Below, piece by piece: positions 44,056-53,382 of a DNA stretch of 64,000 nt. Both the position numbers and the translations under genes were made by a program. The number at the start of each line of letters is the position of its first letter. Position 1 is the first letter of the stretch. A model generated the notes under the pieces. It was given only the letters and a program-made list of their open reading frames with translations, was not told the origin of the DNA and made no database searches. This stretch comes from Flavobacterium sp. WV_118_3 (GTDB taxonomy: Bacteria > Bacteroidota > Bacteroidia > Flavobacteriales > Flavobacteriaceae). The DNA lies in NCBI RefSeq assembly GCF_039778605.1, contig NZ_CP156060.1, positions 3,038,001-3,102,000 of the forward strand, read 5' to 3'.

Positions 44056-46251
44056 TTATAATTTAACAACTTTAAAATTAACGGTCTGGTTGTTGATTTT
44101 CATTTTGAAAAGATAGGTTCCGGTCGCATAGGCTGTCATGTCTACTTTTGTTGCCAGGTCGTTCAACTGACTGTTATATAACAATTGTCCCTGAACATTA
44201 AATACCTGAATTGCTGTTATTGCATCTTTTGATGTAATATTTACAAAACCGTTAACCGGGTTCGGGTAATACGAATAATCCATATACACAGCATCTTCCA
44301 ATCCTAAAGAAGGCGTACAAGAGGTTGTTGCCACCCATCCTGCTTCGGTTACACCTCCGTCAGAAACGAATTTCATAGTTAAAGCACCGTCTGCAGCAGT
44401 CGATTCGATTGGTGCCGGTAACGTTAATCCGGTTAAACCAGCTCCGCCTACTAATGGTGCTTCTGTACTTGATCCGTTGTAGATATATAAGAAATCATAA
44501 CCATCTTCCAGTCTGAAAGCAGTAAAGGTTAGTTTTACTTTATTGTTTGCCAGATTTGGAATAAGCGTTCTAACAAACACCTGATTGTTACCATATTGTC
44601 CAAATGTTCCACCCGTATCGGTCAATTGAATTCCGTTACAGTAATCTGCTCCAGTCAATAATATAAAATCTCTGGACAATGCGGTCATTCCAAAGCCACA
44701 AACCGGACGGATTCGCACTCTGTAATACGTATTTGGTGTTAAATTTTGTGCCGTAAATGAGTTGGCATTTACCGTAGTATACTGACCTGCCGTTCCTGAA
44801 TACGGGAACACAACAATTTGCCATGAGGTAGCACTTCCTGCATCCGACCAGGTAATCACAGCCGATGTATTTCCGGCACCCATAGTCGAATTAATATCCG
44901 TAACCGTATTAATACAAGTACTGATACAATCCGTACTTAAACAAGTTCTGGAATCAACATGGTTTATAATCGCCGCTGAAGGCTGTGATCCGAATCCATT
45001 GTTAAAACTAATTCCGATACCACTCACTAAGTGACAATAACTCATAATAGTCCCTTTTGTACTAGAAGAAGGAATAGTTGGCGGATTGGTCATACAGCTA
45101 TATCCTTCGGATGTTGCTCCTAAAGCTGCCGGCGCACAGTTATCAATAGCAGTATTGTTTCCATTCCATACACAAGCATGCGTATGTCTTGAACCTAGTA
45201 AGTGCCCTAATTCGTGTGTAACTACCTGAACCGTCCAAGAATAGGTTGGTACAGTACTATAGCTAAAATTCACGTCTGAATAACAGTAGTTATTCGCGGT
45301 ACACAATCCTCCGATTGTTACTGCCACTCCACCTAATCCTCCTGGGTCGATTCCCACCAATTGTCCTACATCACCGTCAAAAACAGGTCGTACTGCATTA
45401 AATTTTGCCAGGTAATCACCAGAACTGTTACCTACACCTTCATATGGATCTTGTGAGGTCCAGATGTATACCGATTTTAATGCTGTCGTAATTCCATCGT
45501 TATTATATAAGGTCTGTACATTATTAAAAACCGAAGTCATCCAGTTGGAAGTTGTCGTTGTATTACTTCCGTTTGATTGGTATAAATTATAATCGATTTC
45601 AAAATAAACTGTTACACATTTATTACTGGCCGGACTTGCTGATGGAGTTGTTGGAGCGTTTTTAAACTCTTCAACTCTATCATCCGTAGCACATTCAAAA
45701 TCGTGGGTTACATTCATCTTTTGATCTTCATAGATGATGTAGTCTGATTTGTTTCCTTTTTTGTCCAATTTACCTACTGTCAAATTGCTTAATTTTGAAC
45801 TAGAAGCAATTCCATTCAGTTCTCCTTTAAAAAAGTTAAAAGACACCAAGGAGTTAGAGTCACCTTTCACGATACCACGGTAATACACTCCTGGTTCGTA
45901 AGTGATGTTTTTTCCTTTATCGGTATCCAGATGAAAACCTTCTGCTAACAAGTCTACTCGATAAAGTTGTAGTGTTACCGTTTCGTTATGGTACGGTAGA
46001 TTCAATTCGATCGCGTTGGGTTTTTTGGACACGATTTCATTGACAGCAGCTTCTTTTATAATAGCAAAAGAAGCGTCGTTTACAACTCTGGCAATTTCTT
46101 TACCTGGAGTTTTAGTCGACGCTTCTAATACTGAAAATTTTTTAAAGTCTGTGTTCTGTGAGCGTAACTCGGCGACCCTTTGGGCGACCCTGTTTTGCGA
46201 AAACACAGTCAGCCCGGTTAAAAGGGCTAAAAAAAGTGTAAATTTTTTCAT
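44056..46251 (-). CDS. Secreted zinc metalloprotease (reprolysin-like) with FN3, CUB-like and T9SS type A domains
   Basis: A 731-residue secreted protease. Residues 1-18 are the signal peptide (MKKFTLFLALLTGLTVFS); a propeptide runs to about 200. The catalytic domain holds HELGHLLGSRH with zinc ligands His346, His350 and His356, and a Met-turn at TIMSYCH, placing it in the metzincins close to M12/reprolysin. Residues about 450-535 form a fibronectin type III domain (VITWSDAGSATSWQIV), about 538-650 a CUB-like domain (RLEDGYDFLYIYNGSS, TMKFVSDGGV), and the last ~75 a T9SS type A sorting domain (YYPNPVNGFVNIT to KVVKL). It should be released or surface-bound and degrade external protein. A TATATTTG box lies upstream at 46283-46290. 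Confidence 0.95.
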   Translation of the reverse strand: MKKFTLFLALLTGLTVFSQNRVAQRVAELRSQNTDFKKFSVLEASTKTPGKEIARVVNDASFAIIKEAAVNEIVSKKPNAIELNLPYHNETVTLQLYRVDLLAEGFHLDTDKGKNITYEPGVYYRGIVKGDSNSLVSFNFFKGELNGIASSSKLSNLTVGKLDKKGNKSDYIIYEDQKMNVTHDFECATDDRVEEFKNAPTTPSASPASNKCVTVYFEIDYNLYQSNGSNTTTTSNWMTSVFNNVQTLYNNDGITTALKSVYIWTSQDPYEGVGNSSGDYLAKFNAVRPVFDGDVGQLVGIDPGGLGGVAVTIGGLCTANNYCYSDVNFSYSTVPTYSWTVQVVTHELGHLLGSRHTHACVWNGNNTAIDNCAPAALGATSEGYSCMTNPPTIPSSSTKGTIMSYCHLVSGIGISFNNGFGSQPSAAIINHVDSRTCLSTDCISTCINTVTDINSTMGAGNTSAVITWSDAGSATSWQIVVFPYSGTAGQYTTVNANSFTAQNLTPNTYYRVRIRPVCGFGMTALSRDFILLTGADYCNGIQLTDTGGTFGQYGNNQVFVRTLIPNLANNKVKLTFTAFRLEDGYDFLYIYNGSSTEAPLVGGAGLTGLTLPAPIESTAADGALTMKFVSDGGVTEAGWVATTSCTPSLGLEDAVYMDYSYYPNPVNGFVNITSKDAITAIQVFNVQGQLLYNSQLNDLATKVDMTAYATGTYLFKMKINNQTVNFKVVKL

Positions 46252-46282
46252 TTTGCGGGGTTAGTTAGTATTTTAGTCAGTC

Positions 46283-46290
46283 CAAATATA
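46283..46290 (-). promoter_or_regulatory. -7 promoter box of the metalloprotease gene
   Basis: On the minus strand TATATTTG matches TAnnTTTG, 31 nt before the start codon. No -33 TTG is seen. Confidence 0.42.
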
Positions 46291-46349
46291 AAAAATATTT
46301 AGGTTCTGACTCACATTCCCGGCTTAACTACACAATTTTAACCTTTTAA

Positions 46350-47009
46350 CTACAAACTTTTAAGATCTTTAATAGCTTTGAAAGCAATATCTACTTGATC
46401 ATCGCTAACAATAATGGTGAATTCGTAATTTGTGGAAACTACTTCGCAAATATTCACACCTTCCCATGCCAAACGTTGAAATACATAGTAAAACAATCCC
46501 GGTACAGAAAGGTTATCTTTAGGTAGCTTTACCGTAATCGAAGCAAGGTTTTCGGTTTTATGAGCCCATTTTTCTTCTGCAAAGTATTTCTCTACTAAGT
46601 GGTTTAGGGAATCACTTACAATGATATTGGTTTCATTTACCCCTCGCGAAGAAGTATAGAATATATCTGTATAGTTATTAATTTCTGCGATTAAATCCGA
46701 TTGACAACTCAATACTTTGGGAGTAATTGCGAAATTATAATCCGTCAATGAGGAACGTACAGTAATTTCTCCCAGATTCTTCAGAACTTTATCCAGTTTG
46801 TGGTTCATCCGGAAACCAAGTTCTTCCGATAATCGTTTCAGAGCCATTACGACTGCTCCTTGTTTAATGTTTTTCCCTAATTCCTGCTCTAATTCCGGCA
46901 TCATTACTCTTGCCAAGGAGGTCAGATTAATAATACCCTGGGAGAGGCCATTGAGCAAAAAGGGTTTCGTTTTAATGTAATGTTCAACTACAGAGGAAAT
47001 AGTTTTCAT
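46350..47009 (-). CDS. ACT-like domain protein, unknown function
   Basis: A 219-residue cytoplasmic protein. The N-terminal ~75 residues look helical and winged-helix-like (SVVEHYIKTKPFLLNGLSQG, GAVVMALKRLSEEL). The last ~65 (SITVKLPKDNLSVPGLFYYV, RLAWEGVNICEVVSTNYEFT, IIVSDDQVDIAFKAI) read as an ACT domain, the fold by which aspartate kinase and other enzymes sense amino acids. No kinase motif is present, so any aspartate-kinase label would be wrong. A DNA-binding amino-acid sensor is a possible reading (inference). It is a single gene with an AT-rich upstream gap. Confidence 0.75.
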   Translation of the reverse strand: MKTISSVVEHYIKTKPFLLNGLSQGIINLTSLARVMMPELEQELGKNIKQGAVVMALKRLSEELGFRMNHKLDKVLKNLGEITVRSSLTDYNFAITPKVLSCQSDLIAEINNYTDIFYTSSRGVNETNIIVSDSLNHLVEKYFAEEKWAHKTENLASITVKLPKDNLSVPGLFYYVFQRLAWEGVNICEVVSTNYEFTIIVSDDQVDIAFKAIKDLKSL

Positions 47010-47081
47010 AATTATAGTGGGTTTTAAAAATCTCGTAAAATTACAAAAAAAACAATCTGTTAAAACTTTAACAAAAATAAA

Positions 47082-47441
47082 TTAGAAATAATAAAATGCA
47101 TCAGGATAATGCTTAATATCAAAAACAGCTCCCTGTTTGTGAATAGCAATTATATCAAAACGGACGTCACATTCGATGTCCCTTAGTATTACATATTCAT
47201 TAACAGCTTTCACTAAAAGCTGAATTTTCTTCGATTTCACAAATTCTTGTGGTAATCCATACTCTAATTTAGAACGAGTTTTAACTTCTACAACTACTAA
47301 AGTTGTACCTTTTTTTGCAATTATGTCAATCTCGGCTTTACAAAATATCCAGTTTCGCTCCAGAATTTCGTAGCCGTTCTGTATCAAAAATGCTACTGCA
47401 CGCGATTCTCCTTCTTTTCCAAGTTCATTATGACGTGCCAT
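47082..47441 (-). CDS. YraN/UPF0102-family putative endonuclease
   Basis: A 119-residue protein with the Holliday-junction-resolvase-like nuclease fold. Motifs: GKEGESRAVAFLIQNGYEIL, AEIDIIAKKG and VVVEVKTRS, giving Glu, Asp and Glu-x-Lys residues of the PD-(D/E)XK type. The family is near-universal in bacteria and its cellular role is uncertain. It lies eight nt after the LD-carboxypeptidase gene, in the same direction. Confidence 0.93.
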   Translation of the reverse strand: MARHNELGKEGESRAVAFLIQNGYEILERNWIFCKAEIDIIAKKGTTLVVVEVKTRSKLEYGLPQEFVKSKKIQLLVKAVNEYVILRDIECDVRFDIIAIHKQGAVFDIKHYPDAFYYF

Positions 47442-47449
47442 TTTTTATT

Positions 47450-48445
47450 TTATTGGAATTCTAACACAACTTGATCGTCGGTTATTTCAAAATTAACCGT
47501 AGCCCCTAAAATTAGTGCCCGATTATCTTTAACATGTCCGGCCGGAAAGTAAAAACATACCGGAATATTATATTCTTTTGCGATGGAAGTGATAATACCT
47601 ACTTCATTTTGCCCAAAAGGAATTTCGTTATCATGCATATCTGTCATCCCTCCTACTACAAGTCCTTTTAGTCCGTCAAAATAACCATTTCTTTTTAAAT
47701 TATACAGCATTCGATCTATATGATATAAATATTCGTCCAGATCTTCTATAAATAATATCTTATCTTTTGTATCAATTGAGGATTTTGATCCTAACAAACT
47801 GTATAATATAGAAAGGTTACCTCCTACCAATTGTCCTGTTGCTTTTCCTTTAATTTCATATCCTTTCGCCGGAACTTCATATCGGATTTTCTCTCCAAAT
47901 AGCGCTTTACGTAAGGTTTCTTTAGAAATTTCTTCCGTTCGTGGCACCGTAAACGGCATGATACTATGCAGGGTTGCCACTTTCATATTATGGACATGAC
48001 TATGCAAAACGGTAACATCACTAAATCCAATGATCCATTTTGGATGTTTTTTAAACTTCGTAAAATCCAATCCGTCTATAATGCGAACCGTTCCATAACC
48101 ACCTCGGGCACACCATATCGCTTTGATATTATCATCGTCCATCATCTGCTGAAAATCATCGATACGCTCGCGATCCGTACCGCCCAACTGACAACTATCC
48201 AATCCTATCGTACGCCCTAATTTGACTTCCAATCCCCACGATTTTAACAATGCTATGGCGGGTTCGGCATCTTCTGGAAAAAATTTTCTTGCGGTACAAA
48301 CAATGGCTACGGTATCACCTTTTTTTAAATAGGATGGAATTTTCATTTTTCGTTGTGAATATAAATCGGTCGTTGTAAAAAATAACAGTAAAATCAAAAA
48401 TGATCTCAAAAATACAGCATACGTATGGAGGTGGTTTGTTTTCAT
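47450..48445 (-). CDS. Secreted LD-carboxypeptidase-like protein (S66)
   Basis: A 331-residue S66 family protein. S66 enzymes remove the terminal D-Ala from tetrapeptides in peptidoglycan recycling and are normally cytoplasmic. Here the N-terminus (FLRSFLILLLFFTTTDLYSQ) looks like a signal peptide, so it may act in the periplasm. The region holding the nucleophile reads ARGGYGTVRI, with Thr119 where the Ser of Pseudomonas LdcA is expected; the Glu (FIEDLDEYLYHIDRM) and the His (FPAGHVKDN) are present. Activity is plausible but should be viewed with caution. An eight-nt gap links it to the YraN gene. Confidence 0.88.
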   Translation of the reverse strand: MKTNHLHTYAVFLRSFLILLLFFTTTDLYSQRKMKIPSYLKKGDTVAIVCTARKFFPEDAEPAIALLKSWGLEVKLGRTIGLDSCQLGGTDRERIDDFQQMMDDDNIKAIWCARGGYGTVRIIDGLDFTKFKKHPKWIIGFSDVTVLHSHVHNMKVATLHSIMPFTVPRTEEISKETLRKALFGEKIRYEVPAKGYEIKGKATGQLVGGNLSILYSLLGSKSSIDTKDKILFIEDLDEYLYHIDRMLYNLKRNGYFDGLKGLVVGGMTDMHDNEIPFGQNEVGIITSIAKEYNIPVCFYFPAGHVKDNRALILGATVNFEITDDQVVLEFQ

Positions 48446-48530
48446 TTGAAATCGTTTCTAACAAATTTAGCGTTTTTAAAACAATCCGATAAACATCTGT
48501 TAAAGGATTTGTCAACGCTTTTTTGCACAA

Positions 48531-48553
48531 TTTGAATGAAAAAAACATTCAAA
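48531..48553. promoter_or_regulatory. Palindrome in the metG/LD-carboxypeptidase divergent region
   Basis: TTTGAATG (48531-48538) and CATTCAAA (48546-48553) form a perfect inverted repeat around seven A. It lies 16 nt upstream of the metG -7 box, in the usual place for an operator; a third CATTCAAAA occurs at 48594. No regulator can be assigned. Confidence 0.5.
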
Positions 48554-48568
48554 TTCGTGGTTAATAGC

Positions 48569-48576
48569 CTATTTTT
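48569..48576 (+). promoter_or_regulatory. -7 promoter box of the metG operon
   Basis: TATTTTTG matches the consensus and ends 42 nt before the metG ATG. The spacing to the nearest TTTG (48531) is too long for a -33 element. Confidence 0.5.
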
Positions 48577-48618
48577 GCATTTCATCTTGAAATACATTCA
48601 AAATATAATCTTTTTTTT

Positions 48619-50679
48619 ATGATACAAAATCCTAAAAGATATACCATTACAGCTGCTTTACCGTATACGAACGGTCCGATTCATATTGGCCACTTAGCTG
48701 GAGTATATGTCCCGGCTGATATCTATGCGCGTTTTTTACGTCAGCAAGGTAAAGATGTAGCTTTTATTTGTGGAAGTGACGAACATGGTGTGGCCATTTC
48801 GATGAAAGCAAAAAAAGAGGGCATTACACCTCAGGAAGTTATCGATAAATATAACGGGATTATTAAACAATCTTTTGCTGATTTCGGAATCTCTTTTGAC
48901 AATTATTCCAGAACTTCAGCTAAAATACACCACGATACCGCTTCTGATTTTTTCAGAAAATTATACGACAACGGTAAATTTATCGAAGAAGTTACCGAAC
49001 AATTATACGACGAAAAAGCCCAACAATTCCTGGCCGATCGTTTTGTGACCGGAACTTGTCCAAAATGTGGCAATGAAGATGCCTATGGCGATCAATGTGA
49101 AAAATGTGGCACGTCTTTAAACGCAACCGATTTAATCAATCCAAAATCAACCATAACCGGGACAAAACCAATCTTAAAATCAACCAAACACTGGTTCCTG
49201 CCATTAGATCAATATGATGCGTTTTTAAGAGAATGGATTTTGGAAGGTCATAAAAACGACTGGAAACCGAATGTTTTCGGACAGGTAAAATCATGGCTGG
49301 ACGACGGTTTAAAACCGCGTGCCGTTACGCGTGATCTGGACTGGGGAATTCCGGTTCCGGTTGTAGGTGCCGAAGGAAAAGTACTATATGTATGGTTTGA
49401 CGCACCTATTGGCTATATTTCATCCACAAAAGAATGGGCCGAAAGAGAAGGAAAAGACTGGAAACCGTACTGGAAAGACCAGGATACCAAACTGGTGCAT
49501 TTTATCGGAAAAGACAACATCGTTTTCCACTGTGTGATTTTCCCGGCGATGTTAAAAGCCGAAGGCAGTTATATTCTACCGGACAATGTTCCGGCCAATG
49601 AGTTCCTGAATCTGGAAGGTAACAAACTGTCGACATCCAAAAACTGGGCGGTATGGTTACACGAATACCTTATCGATTTCCCGGAAAAACAGGACGTATT
49701 GCGTTATGCTTTAACCTCCAATGCTCCGGAAACCAAAGACAATGATTTTACCTGGAAAGATTTTCAGGCACGTAATAATAATGAGCTGGTTGCTATTTTC
49801 GGAAACTTTATCAACCGTGTAGTGGTATTAAGCAACAAATACTACGACGGTATCATTCCGCAACCTAACGAACTAACCGAAGCAGACGAAGCGGCTTTAA
49901 CCGAATTAAAAGCCTATCCGGCGGTTATTTCGAGTTCAATTGAGCGCTACCGTTTCCGCGAAGCTTTAGGTGAATTGATGAATGTGGCGCGTTTAGGAAA
50001 CAAATACCTGGCCGATGAAGAACCGTGGAAAATTGTAAAAGAAAATCCGGAAAGAGTAAAAACGCAAATGTATGTAGCCTTACAGATTGCTGCGGCATTG
50101 AGCGTTTTAGCCGAACCGTTCCTTCCGTTTACCGCTCAGAAATTAAAATCAATTTTAAAAATTGACAATGCTTTCGGATGGAATGATATCGCTCAAAATT
50201 CCGATTTAGTACCGGCAGGTCATCAGATCGGACAAGCGGAATTGCTATTCGCTAAAATTGAGGATGAAGAAATTCAAAAACAAATCGACCGCCTAGAGGC
50301 TACAAAAGTGGCCAATAAAGCCGAAAATCAAGTGGTAACACCACAAAAAGAAGTGGCTACTTTTGACGATTTCGCCAAATTGGATTTACGTGTAGGAACC
50401 ATTGTTTCGGCCGAAAAAATGCCAAAAGCAAACAAATTACTGGTACTTAAAGTCGACACCGGAATTGATGTTCGTACGATCGTTTCGGGTATTGCCGAGC
50501 ATTTTGCACCGGAAGCTATTATCGGAAAAAGAGTGACCGTTTTAGCCAATCTGGCACCAAGAGCCTTACGTGGTGTCGAAAGCGAAGGAATGATCCTGAT
50601 GACGGAAAATGCCGAAGGTAAGCTGGTTTTTGTAAACCCGGATACCGATGGTGTGAAAAACGGAGCGACGATTAACTAA
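48619..50679 (+). CDS. metG: Methionyl-tRNA synthetase
   Basis: A 686-residue class I synthetase charging initiator and elongator tRNA-Met. HIGH is read in [15 protein letters not shown]; the zinc knuckle is [18 protein letters not shown]; and the KMSKS loop appears as [11 protein letters not shown], a variant form. After the anticodon-binding domain and a linker, residues about 580-686 form an EMAPII/Trbp111-type tRNA-binding domain ([29 protein letters not shown]). It heads a run of five genes; the HAD phosphatase starts 20 nt later. Confidence 0.97.
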   Translation: MIQNPKRYTITAALPYTNGPIHIGHLAGVYVPADIYARFLRQQGKDVAFICGSDEHGVAISMKAKKEGITPQEVIDKYNGIIKQSFADFGISFDNYSRTSAKIHHDTASDFFRKLYDNGKFIEEVTEQLYDEKAQQFLADRFVTGTCPKCGNEDAYGDQCEKCGTSLNATDLINPKSTITGTKPILKSTKHWFLPLDQYDAFLREWILEGHKNDWKPNVFGQVKSWLDDGLKPRAVTRDLDWGIPVPVVGAEGKVLYVWFDAPIGYISSTKEWAEREGKDWKPYWKDQDTKLVHFIGKDNIVFHCVIFPAMLKAEGSYILPDNVPANEFLNLEGNKLSTSKNWAVWLHEYLIDFPEKQDVLRYALTSNAPETKDNDFTWKDFQARNNNELVAIFGNFINRVVVLSNKYYDGIIPQPNELTEADEAALTELKAYPAVISSSIERYRFREALGELMNVARLGNKYLADEEPWKIVKENPERVKTQMYVALQIAAALSVLAEPFLPFTAQKLKSILKIDNAFGWNDIAQNSDLVPAGHQIGQAELLFAKIEDEEIQKQIDRLEATKVANKAENQVVTPQKEVATFDDFAKLDLRVGTIVSAEKMPKANKLLVLKVDTGIDVRTIVSGIAEHFAPEAIIGKRVTVLANLAPRALRGVESEGMILMTENAEGKLVFVNPDTDGVKNGATIN

Positions 50680-50699
50680 GACCTTAAAAATAAAATAGA

Positions 50700-51389
50700 A
50701 TGGCACTAAAAGTTATAGCCTTTGATGCAGATGATACCCTTTGGGTAAATGAGCCTTATTTTGAAGAAACCGAAAAAAAATTCTGCGGTCTGATGGAAGA
50801 TTATTTATCCCATCAGGGATTGTCGCAGGAGTTATTCAAAATTGAAATCCAGAATTTACCAGCCTATGGTTACGGTATCAAAGGTTATATTCTTTCGATG
50901 ATCGAAGCGGCCTTAAAAATCTCAAATAATACCATCGATGTGGCCATCATTGGCCGAATCATCGAATTGGGAAAAGAATTACTGGAAAAACCAATCGAGT
51001 TACTCGATGGTGTTGAGGAAACACTCGATGCTTTAAAAGGAAAATACCGTTTAGTGGTTGCTACTAAAGGCGATCTGAAAGACCAGCATCGCAAATTACA
51101 CGATTCCGGACTCGGGGCTTATTTTCACCATATTGAAGTAATGTCCGATAAACAGCCTTTGGATTACCAAAAACTGGTAAGCCGTTTGGATCTAAAACCG
51201 GAGGAGTTTTTTATGATTGGAAATTCGTTGAAATCGGATGTATTACCGGTATTGGAAATTGGTGGTCATGCCGTACACGTGCCGTTCCACACCACCTGGG
51301 CGCACGAACGTATCGATCATAAAGTGGAACATCCCAACTTTAGAACCATTGAAAAATTAACCGATATCCTACCACTTTTAGTATCGTGA
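50700..51389 (+). CDS. HAD-family hydrolase
   Basis: A 229-residue HAD phosphatase. Motif I is FDADDTLWVNEPYF with the nucleophile Asp and acid Asp; motif II is VVATKGD (Thr in the usual place); motif III/IV are LDYQKLV and MIGNSLKSDVLPV. A helical cap lies between motifs I and II. The substrate is unknown; small phosphates such as phosphoglycolate or sugar phosphates are typical. Its TGA stop overlaps the GTG start of the next gene, a sign of translational coupling. Confidence 0.92.
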   Translation: MALKVIAFDADDTLWVNEPYFEETEKKFCGLMEDYLSHQGLSQELFKIEIQNLPAYGYGIKGYILSMIEAALKISNNTIDVAIIGRIIELGKELLEKPIELLDGVEETLDALKGKYRLVVATKGDLKDQHRKLHDSGLGAYFHHIEVMSDKQPLDYQKLVSRLDLKPEEFFMIGNSLKSDVLPVLEIGGHAVHVPFHTTWAHERIDHKVEHPNFRTIEKLTDILPLLVS

Positions 51390-52015
51390 AACAAAAGTTA
51401 GACCTGGCCAACTGGAGCAGAAAAGAACACTTCGAATTTTTTAAAAATTTCGAAGAGCCTTTTTTCGGCCTTATCGCAACGGTTGACTGTACCAAAGCCT
51501 ACGATAACGCCAAGGAAGCCGGTGTGCCGTTTTTTATTTATTACCTGTACAAAACGCTCGTAGCGGTAAATGCTGTCGAAGCTTTTCGCTACCGGATTCA
51601 GGACAATGAGGTGGTTATTTACGATCGTATCGATGCGTCTTCGACGATCTTGCGGGAAGATCATTCTTTTGGCTTTTCGCTGATCGAATTTGATCGCGAT
51701 ATTCAGACGTTTAAAACCATTGCACAAAACGAAATCGAAAGGGTTCGTCAAACGCCGGGGCTTTTTACCCGAAGTTTTGAAATGGATAATCTGATCCATT
51801 TTTCTTCCATTCCGTGGGTAAACTTTACGTCATTATCACATGCCCGTAGTTTTACGTTCCCGGATAGTTGTCCGAAAATTTCCTTTGGAAAAATGACGCT
51901 AACCAACGGAAAAAGAGAAATGCCGGTTTCCGTACATGTGCATCATGGTTTGGCCGACGGCTATCATGTAGGCCTTTTTTTTGAAGAATTACAAAAACAA
52001 CTGGATCAGAAATGA
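51386..52015 (+). CDS. Chloramphenicol acetyltransferase-like protein
   Basis: A 209-residue type A CAT-fold protein starting with GTG. The active-site motif HHGLADGYHVGLFFEEL near residue 187 keeps the catalytic His and the structural Asp. FFIYYLYKTLVAVNAVEAFRYRI and SSIPWVNFTSLSHA are also family features. Type A CATs transfer acetyl from acetyl-CoA to chloramphenicol; chromosomal relatives in Bacteroidota often lack proven drug activity, and this one sits in a housekeeping operon, so I do not call it a resistance gene. It overlaps both neighbours by four bases (GTGA and ATGA). Confidence 0.88.
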   Translation: MKQKLDLANWSRKEHFEFFKNFEEPFFGLIATVDCTKAYDNAKEAGVPFFIYYLYKTLVAVNAVEAFRYRIQDNEVVIYDRIDASSTILREDHSFGFSLIEFDRDIQTFKTIAQNEIERVRQTPGLFTRSFEMDNLIHFSSIPWVNFTSLSHARSFTFPDSCPKISFGKMTLTNGKREMPVSVHVHHGLADGYHVGLFFEELQKQLDQK

Positions 52016-52467
52016 GAAAAATTGCCGCTTTTATCATCTTAAAATGTAATGATGAGTTGCTTTTACTAAAACGTTTTAAAGAACCCTTTAAAGGCTATTA
52101 CGTACCTGTTGGCGGCAAGCTCGATCCTAACGAAACACCTTTGGATGCCGCAATACGCGAAACATTTGAAGAAACCGGTATTCGTCCGGAACATTTTACC
52201 TATATGGGAACGCTTTTCGAGGTTTCTCCCGTGGAATACAACTGGCTTACTTTTGTCTATTTGGCCGAAATCCCATACCAACCGGCACCCGAATGTAACG
52301 AAGGAATATTGGAATGGATTCATAAAGATAATCTGAAAAATATCCTGACACCGGAAACGGATCTGCACATTTACGAAAAGGCTTTTAACCAACAGCCTTT
52401 TGCCTATAGTGCCCGTTATGATGCGGAACTCAACTTATTGGAATTGATCGACGAATTAAATCCGTAA
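52012..52467 (+). CDS. Nudix hydrolase
   Basis: A 151-residue Nudix protein. The Nudix box is complete: GGKLDPNETPLDAAIRETFE followed by ETGI, with the metal-binding Glu residues. It resembles the 8-oxo-dGTP diphosphatase/MutT-like subgroup, but the substrate is not readable. Start and stop overlap the CAT-like gene by ATGA, and the deacetylase gene begins seven nt after its stop, supporting a single polycistronic mRNA. Confidence 0.93.
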   Translation: MRKIAAFIILKCNDELLLLKRFKEPFKGYYVPVGGKLDPNETPLDAAIRETFEETGIRPEHFTYMGTLFEVSPVEYNWLTFVYLAEIPYQPAPECNEGILEWIHKDNLKNILTPETDLHIYEKAFNQQPFAYSARYDAELNLLELIDELNP

Positions 52468-52474
52468 AAAGGGT

Positions 52475-53377
52475 ATGCTCCCGATTGCCTACCATCCGAT
52501 TTACAAACATCCGCTACCGGAAGGCCATCGCTTTCCGATGATCAAATACGAATTACTACCACAACAATTGGTACATGAAGGCATTGTTTCCGACAATGCT
52601 TTTTTTGAACCGGACATGCCGGATATGCAACCAATATTGGCTGTACATCAAAAAGAATATGTAAACGATTTGATCCGATTAACATTGGATCCGAGGGCTG
52701 TACGTAAAATAGGATTTCCGTTATCTGCCGAATTGGTCGAACGGGAATTACGATTGGTACAAGGTTCCATAACCGGTGCCGAAAAAGCAGTACAAACCGG
52801 AATTGCTTTTAATATCGCTGGTGGTACGCACCATGCCTATGCCGACCATGGTGAGGCTTTTTGCCTGTTGAATGATCAGGCTATTGCGGCCCAGTATTTA
52901 CTGGATCGTAAGTTGGCAAAAAAAATTCTGATTGTAGATCTTGACGTACATCAGGGAAACGGAACCGCTGCGATTTTCGAACACAATCCTTCCGTTTTTA
53001 CCTTTTCGATGCACGGTCAGTCGAACTATCCTTTTAAAAAAGAACGTTCCGATTTGGATATCGCACTGCCGGATCATACGGCCGACGATGCATATTTATC
53101 GCTGTTACATCAGACGTTGCCACAACTCATTGCCTCAGAACGCCCTGATTTTATCTTTTACCTTAGCGGTGTCGACATATTGGCTTCCGATAAACTCGGA
53201 AAACTCGCCTGTTCGCTCGATGCCTGTAAAAAACGGGACGAAATTGTATTTTCACATTGCCATACCGCAGGAATACCGGTTCAATGTAGTATGGGCGGCG
53301 GCTATTCGCCGGATATCCGAACAATTATCCAGGCCCATACCAATACCTACCGGGTAGCTTCCTACATTTACAGCTAA
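52475..53377 (+). CDS. Histone deacetylase-superfamily protein (class IV-like)
   Basis: A 300-residue arginase/deacetylase-fold enzyme. YHPIYKHPLPEGHRFPMIKY at the N-terminus is typical of the HDAC11/class IV-like bacterial group. Active-site features are NIAGGTHHAYADHGEAFC (His-His pair), VDLDVHQGNGTAAIF (zinc Asp and His) and SGVDILASDKLG (zinc Asp). The natural substrate may be acetyl-polyamine, acetyl-lysine or another acyl amide. It closes the metG run and converges with ssb, five bases apart. Confidence 0.93.
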   Translation: MLPIAYHPIYKHPLPEGHRFPMIKYELLPQQLVHEGIVSDNAFFEPDMPDMQPILAVHQKEYVNDLIRLTLDPRAVRKIGFPLSAELVERELRLVQGSITGAEKAVQTGIAFNIAGGTHHAYADHGEAFCLLNDQAIAAQYLLDRKLAKKILIVDLDVHQGNGTAAIFEHNPSVFTFSMHGQSNYPFKKERSDLDIALPDHTADDAYLSLLHQTLPQLIASERPDFIFYLSGVDILASDKLGKLACSLDACKKRDEIVFSHCHTAGIPVQCSMGGGYSPDIRTIIQAHTNTYRVASYIYS

Positions 53378-53382
53378 TTCGT

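Noticed and set aside
51386..52015. Acquired chloramphenicol resistance gene
   Set aside because: It is translationally coupled within a housekeeping operon, without flanking insertion sequences or unusual base composition; the fold is shared with non-resistance enzymes.
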